The notes under the pieces: generated by a model
The model's input: only the letters and a program-made list of their open reading frames with translations
The model's database searches: none
What the model was told of the DNA's origin: nothing
IMG/VR virus record: IMGVR_UViG_3300034073_004173
Location: 1-23,689 of that record
Source: a virus
Length of the DNA stretch: 23,689 nt
Reading direction: 5' to 3' (one strand)
In this document: piece by piece, positions 6,895 through 14,022 of the stretch
Numbering within the stretch: position 1 is the first letter of the stretch
Layout: each line of letters opens with the position of its first letter
Program-made: the position numbers and the translations under genes

Positions 6895-7296
6895 TCATTT
6901 GCCAGCGTCCAGCGTAGGCACTGGCATGCCGCCTTCCGTGGGAACGAAAATGGTACGATTACCTTTTTCGCTGCCTTCTTGAAGGCCAGTGATGTAGAGG
7001 TATTGCAAATAGCGAGGATTGTCTTTAAGACTGTCTCCGATAATGCGATTAGCCTCAGCAACGCCTTTGGCTCGTTCAACTTCAGCCTCTGCAAGCCTGG
7101 ATGCAGAATCCATTTTTGCTTGAGCTTCGAGAACGGCCACTTGCCGCGTATATTCAGCTTTCTGAAGTTCAGCCTTGCCATTAAGGCTTTGACTCCACAC
7201 GTTGTACTGAGGACCGCCAATTAAAAAGAAGGCGACCAATACAACTCCCGTGACAGTAACTACTGCCATAACAGGGAATTCGTTGTTGTAACGCAT
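6895..7296 (-). CDS. Band-7/prohibitin-like membrane protein
   Basis: A 133-residue protein with one N-terminal transmembrane helix (about residues 9-27, VMAVVTVTGVVLVAFFLIGG). A charged Ala/Glu/Lys-rich coiled coil spans residues 38-87, including RLAEAEVERAKGVAEANRI. A short tail follows, with YLQYLYITGLQEG and FVPTEGGMPVP. The AEAEVERAKGVAEAN repeat style and the helix-then-coil layout match SPFH/prohibitin C-terminal regions, and truncated prohibitin-like genes are frequent in phages. It likely sits in the host membrane; its role is unknown. It starts two bases after the upstream gene ends. Confidence 0.7.
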   Translation of the reverse strand: MRYNNEFPVMAVVTVTGVVLVAFFLIGGPQYNVWSQSLNGKAELQKAEYTRQVAVLEAQAKMDSASRLAEAEVERAKGVAEANRIIGDSLKDNPRYLQYLYITGLQEGSEKGNRTIFVPTEGGMPVPTLDAGK

Positions 7297-7298
7297 GA

Positions 7299-7550
7299 TC
7301 AGAACAGATCGTCAGAACTGCCCATATTCGTCCACACCGAAGCGTAGCCTTTAGGGGCGTCGCGATCAGCGCCTTTCACTTTGACGCTGCCCGTGTAGCC
7401 AGGGGCGCGGTCAGAAGTGCGACGAGTGTTTTCCCAAACGGCAAGGTCAAGGGAATAGTTGCCGCGATCGTTGGGACCAGCAGCCTTCAGTGCATTGAGC
7501 ACGTCGGGGGTGAGGTCGATTGCAGCAGTGATAGGAGGCTTTCCAGCCAT
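7299..7550 (-). CDS. Conserved small phage protein
   Basis: An 83-residue protein starting MAGKPPITAAIDLTPDVLNA. It has a conserved-looking DLAVWENTRRTSDRAPGYTG segment near residues 34-53 and ends in an acidic SSDDLF. I recognise this as a small protein found beside recombination genes in many phages, but with no assigned function. The acidic C-terminal tail ending in Phe is reminiscent of single-strand-binding protein tails, which is only suggestive. The ATG at 7550 is chosen because GGAG lies at normal spacing upstream; in-frame upstream codons lack conserved character. Confidence 0.68.
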   Translation of the reverse strand: MAGKPPITAAIDLTPDVLNALKAAGPNDRGNYSLDLAVWENTRRTSDRAPGYTGSVKVKGADRDAPKGYASVWTNMGSSDDLF

Positions 7551-7600
7551 GGTGTTTCTCCGAGGGAGTGATGGTACAGCCCGTTGTGGGCTCGCCAATC

Positions 7601-8365
7601 TTACCCCTTATCGGTCGTTAGCGCAAATGCTCGCCCGCCTGGGTAGTGATCATTGAAATATCTCTTTACAGTGTCCGCCATGATACGCTGCTGCGCTATC
7701 AGTTCAAAGCCGTCAAGGTGGACAAGCTGAAGCAGGCTCTTGCCATTCTCTTCCTCTGGGTCAAAACAGGAAATGACGCACCAAGCCTCGTCGATGGAGG
7801 TGTCGTACATTTGTTCTGCTGCCATTGAATAGGCCCCGAGCTGCCGCTTGTAATCGGCTAGCTGGTAGTCAGGCTTCTCTTTGAAGCTCGTCTTCCAATC
7901 AATGAGAGCAATGCGACCATCACCCATTTTTGCGACCATATCGAGCGTGCCGCTATAGCCAATTTTTTCATCAAGATCGAACCAGGCCACTGCGCTTTCA
8001 ACCAGAACAGGCTCTGCAATGTGCTCCAAGAATGGATCGACTGTCTGAAAATAAACAGCCCATTCTGGCGCCTTGTCTAAATGATGCTCAATATCTTCTC
8101 CATTGAACCAATCTTCAATCACGCCATGGAGCCAAGTGCCGCGATTAGCAGCAAGACGAGTGCGTCTATTAGCTTCATCGTTCCCTACGCGCTTCCGCCA
8201 ATTCATGATGGCCATGATTTTTGCCACTGGTGCCATGGAAGACAGAACAGTGGTAACGGAAGGAAGGAGCATACCCTCTGGCACATTTGGAAAGCCCAAG
8301 CATTGATAATGCCTCTTTCCATTGAGGCTGATGCGGTTGGGCTCAAAGCGCTCAAATGAGGGCAT
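7601..8365 (-). CDS. RecB/Cas4-family PD-(D/E)XK exonuclease
   Basis: Using the ATG at 8365 gives 254 residues (MPSFERFEPNRIS...), the expected N-terminus; a GTG at 8398 would add 11. The nuclease signature is complete. NRGTWLHGVIEDW supplies the conserved His, GYSGTLDMVA the first Asp, ALIDWKTS the D-x-K pair, and QLADYKRQLGAYS the Q-x-x-x-Y motif IV. Such enzymes resect DNA ends 5' to 3' and work with a single-strand annealing protein, here the Sak3-type gene 500 bases upstream in the same operon. There is no fused helicase and no visible Fe-S cysteine set, so I call it a stand-alone exonuclease rather than a true Cas4. Confidence 0.85.
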   Translation of the reverse strand: MPSFERFEPNRISLNGKRHYQCLGFPNVPEGMLLPSVTTVLSSMAPVAKIMAIMNWRKRVGNDEANRRTRLAANRGTWLHGVIEDWFNGEDIEHHLDKAPEWAVYFQTVDPFLEHIAEPVLVESAVAWFDLDEKIGYSGTLDMVAKMGDGRIALIDWKTSFKEKPDYQLADYKRQLGAYSMAAEQMYDTSIDEAWCVISCFDPEEENGKSLLQLVHLDGFELIAQQRIMADTVKRYFNDHYPGGRAFALTTDKG

Positions 8366-8406
8366 GATTTTCTCGAGAGCAAGGTCGTAGCAAGCCACTA
8401 TGGCCC

Positions 8407-8544
8407 CTATCGACTAGGAATGCAATAGCCTCCTGAACTGTAGTAGCCAAGCGGGCAAGAGCCATTCTTGACAATTGGCTGATTGCAGGCCATCACTGGC
8501 GAAGCAAGAAGGACGATGGAGAAAAGCGAAAGGAAAATAGTCAT
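8407..8544 (-). CDS. Secreted Cys-containing mini-protein
   Basis: A 45-residue protein: MTIFLSLFSIVLLASPVMA, then a mature part of 26 residues. Residues 1-19 are a convincing signal peptide ending A-x-A-like before Cys20. The rest carries Cys30 and Cys41 within SCPLGYYSSGGYC. The start overlaps the upstream zinc-ribbon stop as ATGA, which strongly supports translation. VMAC is close to, but not a clean, lipobox. A mini-protein exported by a cyanophage early operon is unusual; the function is unknown. A longer overlapping frame over the same bases lacks any such pattern. Confidence 0.6.
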   Translation of the reverse strand: MTIFLSLFSIVLLASPVMACNQPIVKNGSCPLGYYSSGGYCIPSR

Positions 8545-8792
8545 CGTAAAAGATCGTAGGAATCAACAATTGCGCCAGTGTCGCGGTCCCAGCAGGTGTG
8601 GCAGTCGGGGCATTGATAGGCAATGCAACGATCTTGCTGCCAGGAGCTAATGGCAATCACTCGTGAGAACCATTTGCTATTTCCGAATAACGAACGGCTT
8701 TTTTCTGGAATGGGCTTGTCATGCCAGAGTGTCCCGCACTCGGGACAGTGGGAAATGTCAGAGAAGGAGCGAGGTTTGGGCAGGCTGATCAT
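8541..8792 (-). CDS. Small zinc-ribbon protein
   Basis: Using the ATG at 8792 gives 83 residues with two CxxC knuckles, C16-P-E-C19 and C61-P-D-C64, each followed by an aromatic (GTLWH and HTCWD). This forms a zinc ribbon with an insert containing IPEKSRSLFGNSKWFSR. An ATG at 8822 and a TTG at 8831 are upstream alternatives. This type of small zinc protein occurs in phages without known function; nucleic-acid or protein binding is a general expectation of the fold. It overlaps the secreted mini-protein gene by ATGA and lies in the leftward operon between the annealing protein and the exonuclease. Confidence 0.7.
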   Translation of the reverse strand: MISLPKPRSFSDISHCPECGTLWHDKPIPEKSRSLFGNSKWFSRVIAISSWQQDRCIAYQCPDCHTCWDRDTGAIVDSYDLLR

Positions 8793-8835
8793 AATCTTCA
8801 GAGAGAGGGGCACCTTCAGCATCAAGGGCAACTGC

Positions 8836-8857
8836 GCCCGCGAAAACTCTCGCGAGC
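8836..8857. repeat. Inverted repeat between the annealing-protein and zinc-ribbon genes
   Basis: GCCCGCGA and TCGCGAGC form an 8-bp stem with one G-T pair and a 6-base loop. There is no T-tract, so a simple terminator is unlikely; an RNA processing or attenuation structure is possible. Confidence 0.35.
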
Positions 8858-8873
8858 GCTGCTGCTGCCCTGT

Positions 8874-9848
8874 CTACTTTTTTGCCTCCACATAGGCCCT
8901 CACTGCTTCAACGGCACTGTCAGCTCCTTTGAGGCAAGCTTCACGAAGCTCGTCAATGTCTTTTCCCATTGCAGCTTTTGTGATTTTGATGCCTTCTTCC
9001 TTCACCCATGCAGCAACCATGGAGGTGACGACATTGGCGAACATTGCAGCATCTTTGATGTCCTCGCCTTTGGACAGGCCCACGGTTTCAAGGGCTCGCT
9101 TGCCAGCCATCATGCTGCTGCGTTCGTCTGCGTGGAGGAACAGATTGGCTTTACAGAAGCTGAGAAGTGCTCCTTTGCCATCAAATTCGGCGGTTCCATT
9201 GGAGGCAGCAGCCCCCTCGCTTCCAACTGTTGCAGCAGGTTCTGTAGCCTTTTGCTCTTTCGCGACAGTCCGCACTTCAGGCTTCGTAGTCGTCTGTTGG
9301 AGCGGGAGCCTGGGCGATTGCTCTTTTTCATCGTCTGCTTTGGGAACGTCTTCACCCGCATAAAGCTTGAGCCCAAGGCCGGTGAAGGTGGCAATGCACT
9401 TCACGGAAGCGCGTTGGATGTTGTCGCTCACCTGACGAGCGTCCAATGCTTTCACTGCATTGTGCTTGTTGTCCATCACGGGAAACACCAGCGCGGGTGT
9501 GCGCTTGATGCCGTCTGTGAGATAGGGACGCAGCAGCCAACAGCCCTCCTGGCCAAATACGGGCCAGCCAGCTTCCTTTTCTTCAAAGGCCACATAAACA
9601 GTCGGAAATTGCTCCTTCAAATAGCGGAAAGCAAAAGGCCACGAAAGATAGGAGAGGCCCTTGTAGTTCTTCTCCACATGATCGCCAATTGGCAGTTCGT
9701 AAGCCTTGGTAAAGGCTTCTGGAGAAATTTCGAGAGGGCTGAAATGGCCAAGCATGCGCTCAGTGAGCATTGCTTCGTTGACGGCAGTAACGGGCAGAGT
9801 CATATTTTGGAAATGGGCAGGGTCGTAAAAGAGAAGAGAAGAGTTCAT
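8874..9848 (-). CDS. Single-strand annealing protein, Sak3/DUF1071 type
   Basis: A 324-residue recombinase. The N-terminal DUF1071-like domain (to about residue 168) shows KGLSYLSWPFAFRYLKEQFP, LRPYLTDGI, FPVMDNKHNAV, VSDNIQRASVKCIATFTGLG and LKLYAGEDVP, the family hallmarks. A Pro/Thr/Ala/Glu-rich linker (170-225) leads to a helical C-terminal region. These proteins coat and anneal complementary single strands during phage recombination and usually pair with an exonuclease, here the RecB-like gene downstream. The start ATG overlaps the previous stop by ATGA. The assignment is strong from the N-terminal motifs; the C-terminal part is not one I recognise. Confidence 0.82.
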   Translation of the reverse strand: MNSSLLFYDPAHFQNMTLPVTAVNEAMLTERMLGHFSPLEISPEAFTKAYELPIGDHVEKNYKGLSYLSWPFAFRYLKEQFPTVYVAFEEKEAGWPVFGQEGCWLLRPYLTDGIKRTPALVFPVMDNKHNAVKALDARQVSDNIQRASVKCIATFTGLGLKLYAGEDVPKADDEKEQSPRLPLQQTTTKPEVRTVAKEQKATEPAATVGSEGAAASNGTAEFDGKGALLSFCKANLFLHADERSSMMAGKRALETVGLSKGEDIKDAAMFANVVTSMVAAWVKEEGIKITKAAMGKDIDELREACLKGADSAVEAVRAYVEAKK

Positions 9849-10027
9849 TCTGCCTCTTCTTTTGTCGGGAAGTCGAGGCCGGTGAACACAAGAATTGTGC
9901 CATCGTCGTCTCTCATTGCCTCCAAAGAACCAATGATCACGCCAGTGTCCTGCTCAAACATTTGCATGATGGCGGAAACGTGCTGATCAAACTCATCGAG
10001 CCTGGCGGTAAATTCTTCTAAAGTCAT
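9845..10027 (-). CDS. Small acidic hypothetical protein
   Basis: A 60-residue acidic protein (MTLEEFTARLDEFDQHVSAI...) predicted to be mostly helical, ending KEEAE. Both ends are ATGA overlaps with neighbouring genes, so it is translated as part of the coupled run leading into the annealing protein. No domain is recognised. Acidic helical mini-proteins in early phage operons are often DNA mimics or host takeover factors, but nothing here proves that. Confidence 0.62.
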   Translation of the reverse strand: MTLEEFTARLDEFDQHVSAIMQMFEQDTGVIIGSLEAMRDDDGTILVFTGLDFPTKEEAE

Positions 10028-10290
10028 GCCACCTCCTTAGCGGAATCGAGCTTGTAATGGTTGTCATAGAAAATGACCACCTTCTGAGCCTTTTCCCCTT
10101 CTGTAAAGCACAAGCTTTTGCCGGGGAGTGGCCAGTCTTCTAAAAGGCGAATGTCGCTAATGCCTTCGGTGGAGGCTTCGTCGTAGCCTTCGTCAAGAGC
10201 AGTTTCTTCAAAGCAAAGAAACACTTCTGCATTATTGCCAGCTTGGTGGCGAGCTTTGTCCAGGGTGTCAATCAAGGTGCCCAGCTTCAT
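10024..10290 (-). CDS. Hypothetical acidic protein, paralogue of the next upstream gene
   Basis: An 88-residue acidic protein beginning MKLGTLIDTLDKAR, with WPLPGKSLCF near residue 53 and KVVIFYDNHYKL near the end. The upstream neighbour shares the MKL-x-x-L-x-x-x-x-DKA start, an L-P-G-[KE]-S-L block and a final [VC]IFY[DE] strand at matching positions, suggesting tandem duplication followed by divergence. The start is three bases after the neighbour's stop, and the end overlaps the next gene by ATGA. Function unknown. Confidence 0.68.
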   Translation of the reverse strand: MKLGTLIDTLDKARHQAGNNAEVFLCFEETALDEGYDEASTEGISDIRLLEDWPLPGKSLCFTEGEKAQKVVIFYDNHYKLDSAKEVA

Positions 10291-10293
10291 GAT

Positions 10294-10536
10294 TCAATCC
10301 TCGTAAAAAATGCAAGCAAAGCGAGAAGCTGGAGCGCTGGAAGCCTCGTCTTCTTCTTTGTCTAATGATTCGCCAGGAAGAGAGCCAGAGGTGCTTAAAA
10401 TACGAAGCTTAATCGAGTGCATCTCCTCGGGGCTGTCCACGTCAAAGGCATAGTCTTGACTAAAAGCACCCGCTTCCATGTCGCCATATTTTTCAATGGC
10501 CTTGTCGCACAATGCGCGGAGTTTAGAGAGTTTCAT
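10294..10536 (-). CDS. Hypothetical acidic protein, paralogue of the next downstream gene
   Basis: An 80-residue acidic protein beginning MKLSKLRALCDKAIEKYG, with SLPGESLDKEEDEASS in the middle and RFACIFYED at the end. It aligns with the 88-residue gene that follows, as described there. The fold may be alpha-beta, with an N-terminal helix and a C-terminal strand. Its first 14 bases overlap the 3' end of the RHH-like gene in another frame. Confidence 0.66.
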   Translation of the reverse strand: MKLSKLRALCDKAIEKYGDMEAGAFSQDYAFDVDSPEEMHSIKLRILSTSGSLPGESLDKEEDEASSAPASRFACIFYED

Positions 10537-10750
10537 GAGAAGAAAGAGAAAAGTCAGTCACTTCAGGCCACACCTCATCGGAAAGAGTGAAGCGACCCTC
10601 GGAAATGTGTTGGCAGCGCACGATGCGCTCGATGGTTTCACTTTTGGAAATGCCCGCTTCTTGCGCCAGTCGGCACAGATGCTCGTGGGCTTGGTCCGAA
10701 AGCGTAAAATGGCGACGCTTCTTGCCGCCTTCGTAAAAGCTTCTGGGCAA
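10523..10750 (-). CDS. Ribbon-helix-helix-like small DNA-binding protein
   Basis: A 75-residue protein. RRHFTLSDQAHEHLCRLAQE AGISKSETIERIVR (residues ~12-45) reads as a short strand followed by two helices with an Ala-Gly-x-S-K-S turn, the pattern of RHH or CopG-type regulators. It is the first gene of the leftward early operon and so a candidate autoregulator of the divergent promoter region at 10751-10915. The only in-frame start is TTG at 10750; an in-frame stop lies at about 10778. Homologues known to me start near MPR-x-FY, which supports this unusual start codon. Confidence 0.62.
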   Translation of the reverse strand: MPRSFYEGGKKRRHFTLSDQAHEHLCRLAQEAGISKSETIERIVRCQHISEGRFTLSDEVWPEVTDFSLSSHETL

Positions 10751-10774
10751 TGGCCACTTGCGAAGGACTTCCTG

Positions 10775-10802
10775 ACTTTAGGCCCACAATGCCCTTTTGC
10801 AA
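10775..10802 (-). promoter_or_regulatory. Probable promoter of the leftward early operon
   Basis: On the minus strand: -35 TTGCAA at 10802-10797, a 16-base spacer, and -10 TAAAGT at 10780-10775, about 25 bases before the TTG start of the RHH-like gene. It sits back to back with a candidate promoter for the primase-helicase. GGGCC words recur at 10782, 10809 and 10830 in this spacer and may be operator elements. Confidence 0.35.
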
Positions 10803-10859
10803 GCCTTTGGGCCATCAGCGTTGCTTATGGGCCGTGCCTTAAGGCATTAACCATTTTGC

Positions 10860-10888
10860 TTGCAGCTACTGGCCAGGGCTGCCATGAT
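10860..10888 (+). promoter_or_regulatory. Probable promoter of the primase-helicase gene
   Basis: TTGCAG at 10860-10865, a 17-base spacer, and CATGAT at 10883-10888, 28 bases before the ATG at 10916. No Shine-Dalgarno sequence precedes the ATG; CCCTTCTTGCC does. Confidence 0.38.
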
Positions 10889-10915
10889 AGAGGGCGCTTC
10901 CCTTCTTGCCGCTGA

Positions 10916-12895
10916 ATGGCGTTTTCCATCCTTGACCACCTTGAGCAGCTCGAACCCAGCAACGAGCCGGGCAAGTTTGTCTGTCCTGCATGCGGCGGCA
11001 ATGACTTTACAGTCAACAAGAGCACTGGCGGCTACAACTGCTGGCACGACGCTTCGCCCATGCACAGGGCTGAAATCAGGGATGCCCTTGCCCCCTTGTC
11101 TCGATGGGAAAAGCCATCTCGCGAGCCCGGCCTGCATCATTTCTCTTATTACAACAATGAAGCCAAGGAAGTAGTTATTGTCCATCGCGATGATTCTTCA
11201 GGCGCAAAGCGCATTTGGCAAGATTTTCCCACAATCAAGAACGGCGAGAATCATAAAACTCAGCTTCAAGAAGTGAAGGCAAACGTGCTGCCTTTTCGTT
11301 ACAAAGAAGCAATGGAGAAGAGTAATGAAACTGGCCTGCCTATTTTCATTGTTGAAGGAGAACTCACTTGCCAAGCAGTTTGGGCTCTTGACATTCCTTG
11401 CGTCACTTTCTTGGGGGGAAGCAAACAATATCGCACCAATGGAGATTATTCCGGCTTGTTCCGCAACAAGCAAGTGGTGCTTTGCCCCGACAGGGACCAG
11501 CAGGGTGTGGCCTTCATGGCAGAAGTGGCCACTGACAATCCTGGAGCGCAGTGGCTATATGCTGACCCTCGTAGCTGGGAATGGGACAATCTCCCGCCCG
11601 GCAACGGCTACGACCTGGCCGACTACATCGAAGAAGGTGCCACTAAAGACGATCTGCTTGCTTCCATTGGAGCCTGTCGCCACAAAGGGCGTGATGGCAA
11701 GCCTTCTTACGAAGAGATTGTCTCCACCATTGAAAATTTTGTTGGCCTCTATGCCAATGATGCTCGCGTGGCTTATGAGACCGTGCTGTGGATGGAACAG
11801 CATGGCTTGAAGATGAGCCAGCAAAACATTGACAGAATTATTGATGAAGCCAAAGCTCGCATTTACGGCAGGGAGGAAATTGAAACCATTGATGCTCTCA
11901 CCATTGCAGGCTCCGACAAGGCTAGGGAATGGCTCATTGCAGGCATCATCCCTTTGGGAAGCGTGATGCTTCTGGCTGCCTCAGGCGGCACCGGCAAGAG
12001 CACTGTGGCTTACAACTGGGCTCTCAATGTGGCACTGGGGCAGCCATGGAGCGGTAGAAGGTGCATGAAGGGCAAGAGCCTGATCATCCAAAGCGACGAG
12101 CCTCTTGTGGACACCAGCGAGAAGTTGGGCGTGATTGGCTATGAAGATGCGGGCCTTGCTCCTGGCACCATCAGCTTCTGGGAGAACTGGCGCTTTGCCC
12201 ATATGAAACAGCTTGAGGACCATGTGAGGAAGCATCGCCCTTTGTTTGTTGCCATTGACTCTCTCACTGCTTGCCTTGCTGGCATGAACGTAGATTTGAT
12301 CAAGAGCAATGCTGGTGATGTGATTTACGGACTGAGAGACATTGCCAATACATATCGCTGTTCTATTCTCATTCTTCACCATTTGAACAAAAGCGGAGGC
12401 CTGCGGGATAGCACTAGTTTTGTTGACAACGTTAGTGAAGTGGTGAAGCTCACTCGCGACGAGCAAAATTACGACCCTAATCAATTCATTCTCGAATGGT
12501 TGAAAAGCAGGAGCGGTCTCACTGGCAAGCATTCGCTACAGCGTGATGCGCTTAATTATGGCTGGCGCTATACGGGGCCGATGGGTGGCAGTCTTGAGGA
12601 GCTTGACAGGGTGGTCAATGCCATCAACATGCGCAAGACAGAACGATTCACGAAGCAGCAGGCAGCCATGCTTTGTGGCAACTTTGAAACCTCCTCCACT
12701 GGTAAGATGCTCGAGGTGGCCAGGCGGCAAGGCCTGATCACTAGCAGTTTCATCAATGGTCCCAATGGAGAAAAGCAGCGTCTTTACCATGCTTGGGAGT
12801 GGGAAGAACCCCTTGACAACGACGAGCCCTTTGTTCCGTCCGCTCCCATTGTCCCTGCTGTGGCCGAAGAGCCCGCGCTCGAAGATATTTTCTGA
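10916..12895 (+). CDS. TOPRIM primase-helicase (zinc finger, TOPRIM, RecA-like ATPase)
   Basis: A 659-residue replication protein. Residues ~20-46 carry a zinc finger (C23-P-A-C26, C42-W-H44) as in DnaG/T7 primases. Residues ~140-240 are a TOPRIM domain with FIVEGELTC (E147) and VVLCPDRDQQG (D192, D194). Residues ~335-560 are a RepA/DnaB-like ATPase: Walker A AASGGTGKST (K361), Walker B LFVAIDS (D448), and ILILHHLNKSG as the sensor segment. A variable C-terminal region may be winged-helix-like and ends in an acidic tail (EEPALEDIF). This is the phage fork engine, priming and unwinding DNA. It is a lone rightward gene divergent from the recombination operon. No replicative DNA polymerase gene is visible nearby. 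Confidence 0.88.
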   Translation: MAFSILDHLEQLEPSNEPGKFVCPACGGNDFTVNKSTGGYNCWHDASPMHRAEIRDALAPLSRWEKPSREPGLHHFSYYNNEAKEVVIVHRDDSSGAKRIWQDFPTIKNGENHKTQLQEVKANVLPFRYKEAMEKSNETGLPIFIVEGELTCQAVWALDIPCVTFLGGSKQYRTNGDYSGLFRNKQVVLCPDRDQQGVAFMAEVATDNPGAQWLYADPRSWEWDNLPPGNGYDLADYIEEGATKDDLLASIGACRHKGRDGKPSYEEIVSTIENFVGLYANDARVAYETVLWMEQHGLKMSQQNIDRIIDEAKARIYGREEIETIDALTIAGSDKAREWLIAGIIPLGSVMLLAASGGTGKSTVAYNWALNVALGQPWSGRRCMKGKSLIIQSDEPLVDTSEKLGVIGYEDAGLAPGTISFWENWRFAHMKQLEDHVRKHRPLFVAIDSLTACLAGMNVDLIKSNAGDVIYGLRDIANTYRCSILILHHLNKSGGLRDSTSFVDNVSEVVKLTRDEQNYDPNQFILEWLKSRSGLTGKHSLQRDALNYGWRYTGPMGGSLEELDRVVNAINMRKTERFTKQQAAMLCGNFETSSTGKMLEVARRQGLITSSFINGPNGEKQRLYHAWEWEEPLDNDEPFVPSAPIVPAVAEEPALEDIF

Positions 12896-12919
12896 GCTAG
12901 TGGGCGAAGCTTTCAAGCA

Positions 12920-12944
12920 ATAAAAAGCCCTCCTTTTGGAGGGC
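12920..12944 (-). terminator. Intrinsic terminator of the leftward small-gene operon
   Basis: On the minus strand GCCCTCC-AAAA-GGAGGGC (12944-12927) is followed by TTTTTATTG. It lies seven bases after the last leftward stop at 12951 and converges on the primase-helicase end. The perfect 7-bp G+C-rich stem and T-run make this a strong call. Confidence 0.8.
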
Positions 12945-12950
12945 AAAGAA

Positions 12951-13106
12951 TCAACTGGCATCTTTCCTGAGGCTTTTCCAACGTTCTCGCTCAAGAGCCT
13001 TTTCTTCTGAGCGCTGTTTTCCATAGAGCCAGGCGCTTGTTGATTGTCCTGGCTTAGGACCATTGCGGGGGAGGCGAATGATCTTTGGTTCTTCTGGAGG
13101 AGTCAT
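12951..13106 (-). CDS. Small basic hypothetical protein
   Basis: A 51-residue protein, MTPPEEPKIIRLPRNGPKPG..., with a Pro-rich basic N-terminus and a charged C-terminal helix (SEEKALERERWKSLRKDAS). The ATG overlaps the upstream stop as ATGA and the terminator follows directly, so it is the last gene of the leftward run. The basic helix could bind nucleic acid, but no family is recognised. Confidence 0.6.
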   Translation of the reverse strand: MTPPEEPKIIRLPRNGPKPGQSTSAWLYGKQRSEEKALERERWKSLRKDAS

Positions 13107-13321
13107 GAGAAGAAATCTTTTTCAAAGGACGATTTTCTTTCTTCGTTAGCTTTAACCACGTCGGAAGGGTGGGGAAGCTTAAGAGCAGTGCGAAGGGTGT
13201 CGCTCTCGAAGGCGAGAAGGCGCACCATGTCAGCAGTGGTGATGTTGCACTCTGGAAAGCGAGGAGCAACAATCTCCACGATTTCCAAATAGGCGCGTTT
13301 GTAGTCCATTTCTTGAGTCAT
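13103..13321 (-). CDS. Small hypothetical protein
   Basis: A 72-residue, mainly helical protein (MTQEMDYKRAYLEIVEIVAP...). Both ends are ATGA overlaps with neighbours. No motif is recognised beyond an ITTADMVRLLAFESDTLRTA amphipathic helix. It is part of the nine-gene coupled run from 15021 to 12951. Confidence 0.62.
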   Translation of the reverse strand: MTQEMDYKRAYLEIVEIVAPRFPECNITTADMVRLLAFESDTLRTALKLPHPSDVVKANEERKSSFEKDFFS

Positions 13322-13533
13322 TGATCCTCCAGTTCGGTGGCGATGGCGAGGAGTTTTTGGCGAATGTCATCCTGCCTGCGATTAGTTGATAGTGGAGCCA
13401 CCTGATCCGCAGCAGCTCGCAGGGCAGCGGCAAGACCAAGCATGTCTTCTTCGTCAAGCGCACGGTCACGGGCTTTCCAGCAGGCTTCCAGCACCGTCTG
13501 CGTGACTGGGGAGAGGTTAGTCGTTGAGGCCAT
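13318..13533 (-). CDS. Cyanobacterial/cyanophage-type small protein (LSP...VLEA family)
   Basis: Using the ATG at 13533 gives 71 residues: MASTTNLSPVTQTVLEACWK..., then DMLGLAAALRAAADQVAP and IRQKLLAIATELEDQ. The LSP-x-x-Q-x-VLEA, AALRAAADQV and LLAIA-x-ELE blocks form a small all-helical family I know from Synechococcus/Prochlorococcus genomes and their phages, with no assigned function. An ATG at 13545 would add four residues. It supports the cyanobacterial host assignment. The 5' end overlaps the upstream gene by 17 bases. Confidence 0.68.
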   Translation of the reverse strand: MASTTNLSPVTQTVLEACWKARDRALDEEDMLGLAAALRAAADQVAPLSTNRRQDDIRQKLLAIATELEDQ

Positions 13534-13708
13534 TGAGATACTCATTTTGTGAAATTGTTGGCAGTGGATCACCAAGCGCTTCAAGAGCGCAGATCATGCA
13601 CCAATACCCTTCGTGACCTTCGATGGTGCTTGCAATAGTGTGTGGATGTGTTCCGTGTTTCGGGCAAATAACGCCAGGACCAGCCCACGTGTAGAGGAAA
13701 TCAGTCAT
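13517..13708 (-). CDS. Small metal-binding-like protein
   Basis: A 63-residue protein beginning MTDFLYTWAGPGVICPKHGT. Potential zinc ligands are the C-P-K-H knuckle (residues 15-18), histidines near 21-23 and C-M-I-C near residues 37-40, an arrangement like a small treble-clef or zinc ribbon. The ATG at 13708 is chosen because it overlaps the upstream stop as ATGA. Function unknown. Confidence 0.64.
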   Translation of the reverse strand: MTDFLYTWAGPGVICPKHGTHPHTIASTIEGHEGYWCMICALEALGDPLPTISQNEYLNGLND

Positions 13709-14022
13709 TGATTCCCCCAGCGAGCGAGGACAGCGTGGCAGATTTCCCATAAAGCTTCTGCACTTTCAAGGTCGTCGTTGTATTCTCCATTGCCATTTAG
13801 GTGAAACTCAAACTCCTCACAAAGTTCTGAAATGTCATCAAGCGTCGGCCCCTGCGGCTCGCGCCTAGTGTTCTGTCCAAGGAACTCCACCATCAAGCGA
13901 TGGGCTTCACCAGCGTCAGCAATGAACTGGTCCCGGTAGTGGAAGCCTTCTTTTTCGAGGCGCAACACCTCTTCAGTTGATGGAGAACAGAATTTAATGC
14001 AGTTGGCGGGATGGTCAGTCAT
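13705..14022 (-). CDS. Hypothetical protein
   Basis: A 105-residue acidic protein starting MTDHPANCIKFCSPSTEEVL, with GPTLDDISELCEEFEFHLNG in the middle and a C-terminal helix ending ICHAVLARWGNQ. The ATG at 14022 overlaps the upstream stop by eight bases in the context ATGACTGA; an earlier in-frame start would run far into the upstream gene. No family is recognised. Confidence 0.6.
   Translation of the reverse strand: MTDHPANCIKFCSPSTEEVLRLEKEGFHYRDQFIADAGEAHRLMVEFLGQNTRREPQGPTLDDISELCEEFEFHLNGNGEYNDDLESAEALWEICHAVLARWGNQ

Noticed and set aside
8414-8656. 80-codon minus-strand frame overlapping the zinc-ribbon and mini-protein genes
   Set aside because: It is out of frame with two better supported genes joined by ATGA and shows no domain pattern.
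8721-9986. 421-codon plus-strand open frame
   Set aside because: It is antisense to the Sak3-type annealing protein, whose family motifs are clear; the translation is His/Ser/Phe-rich without domain pattern.
11981-12532. 183-codon minus-strand frame
   Set aside because: Antisense to the ATPase domain of the primase-helicase; shadow frame.
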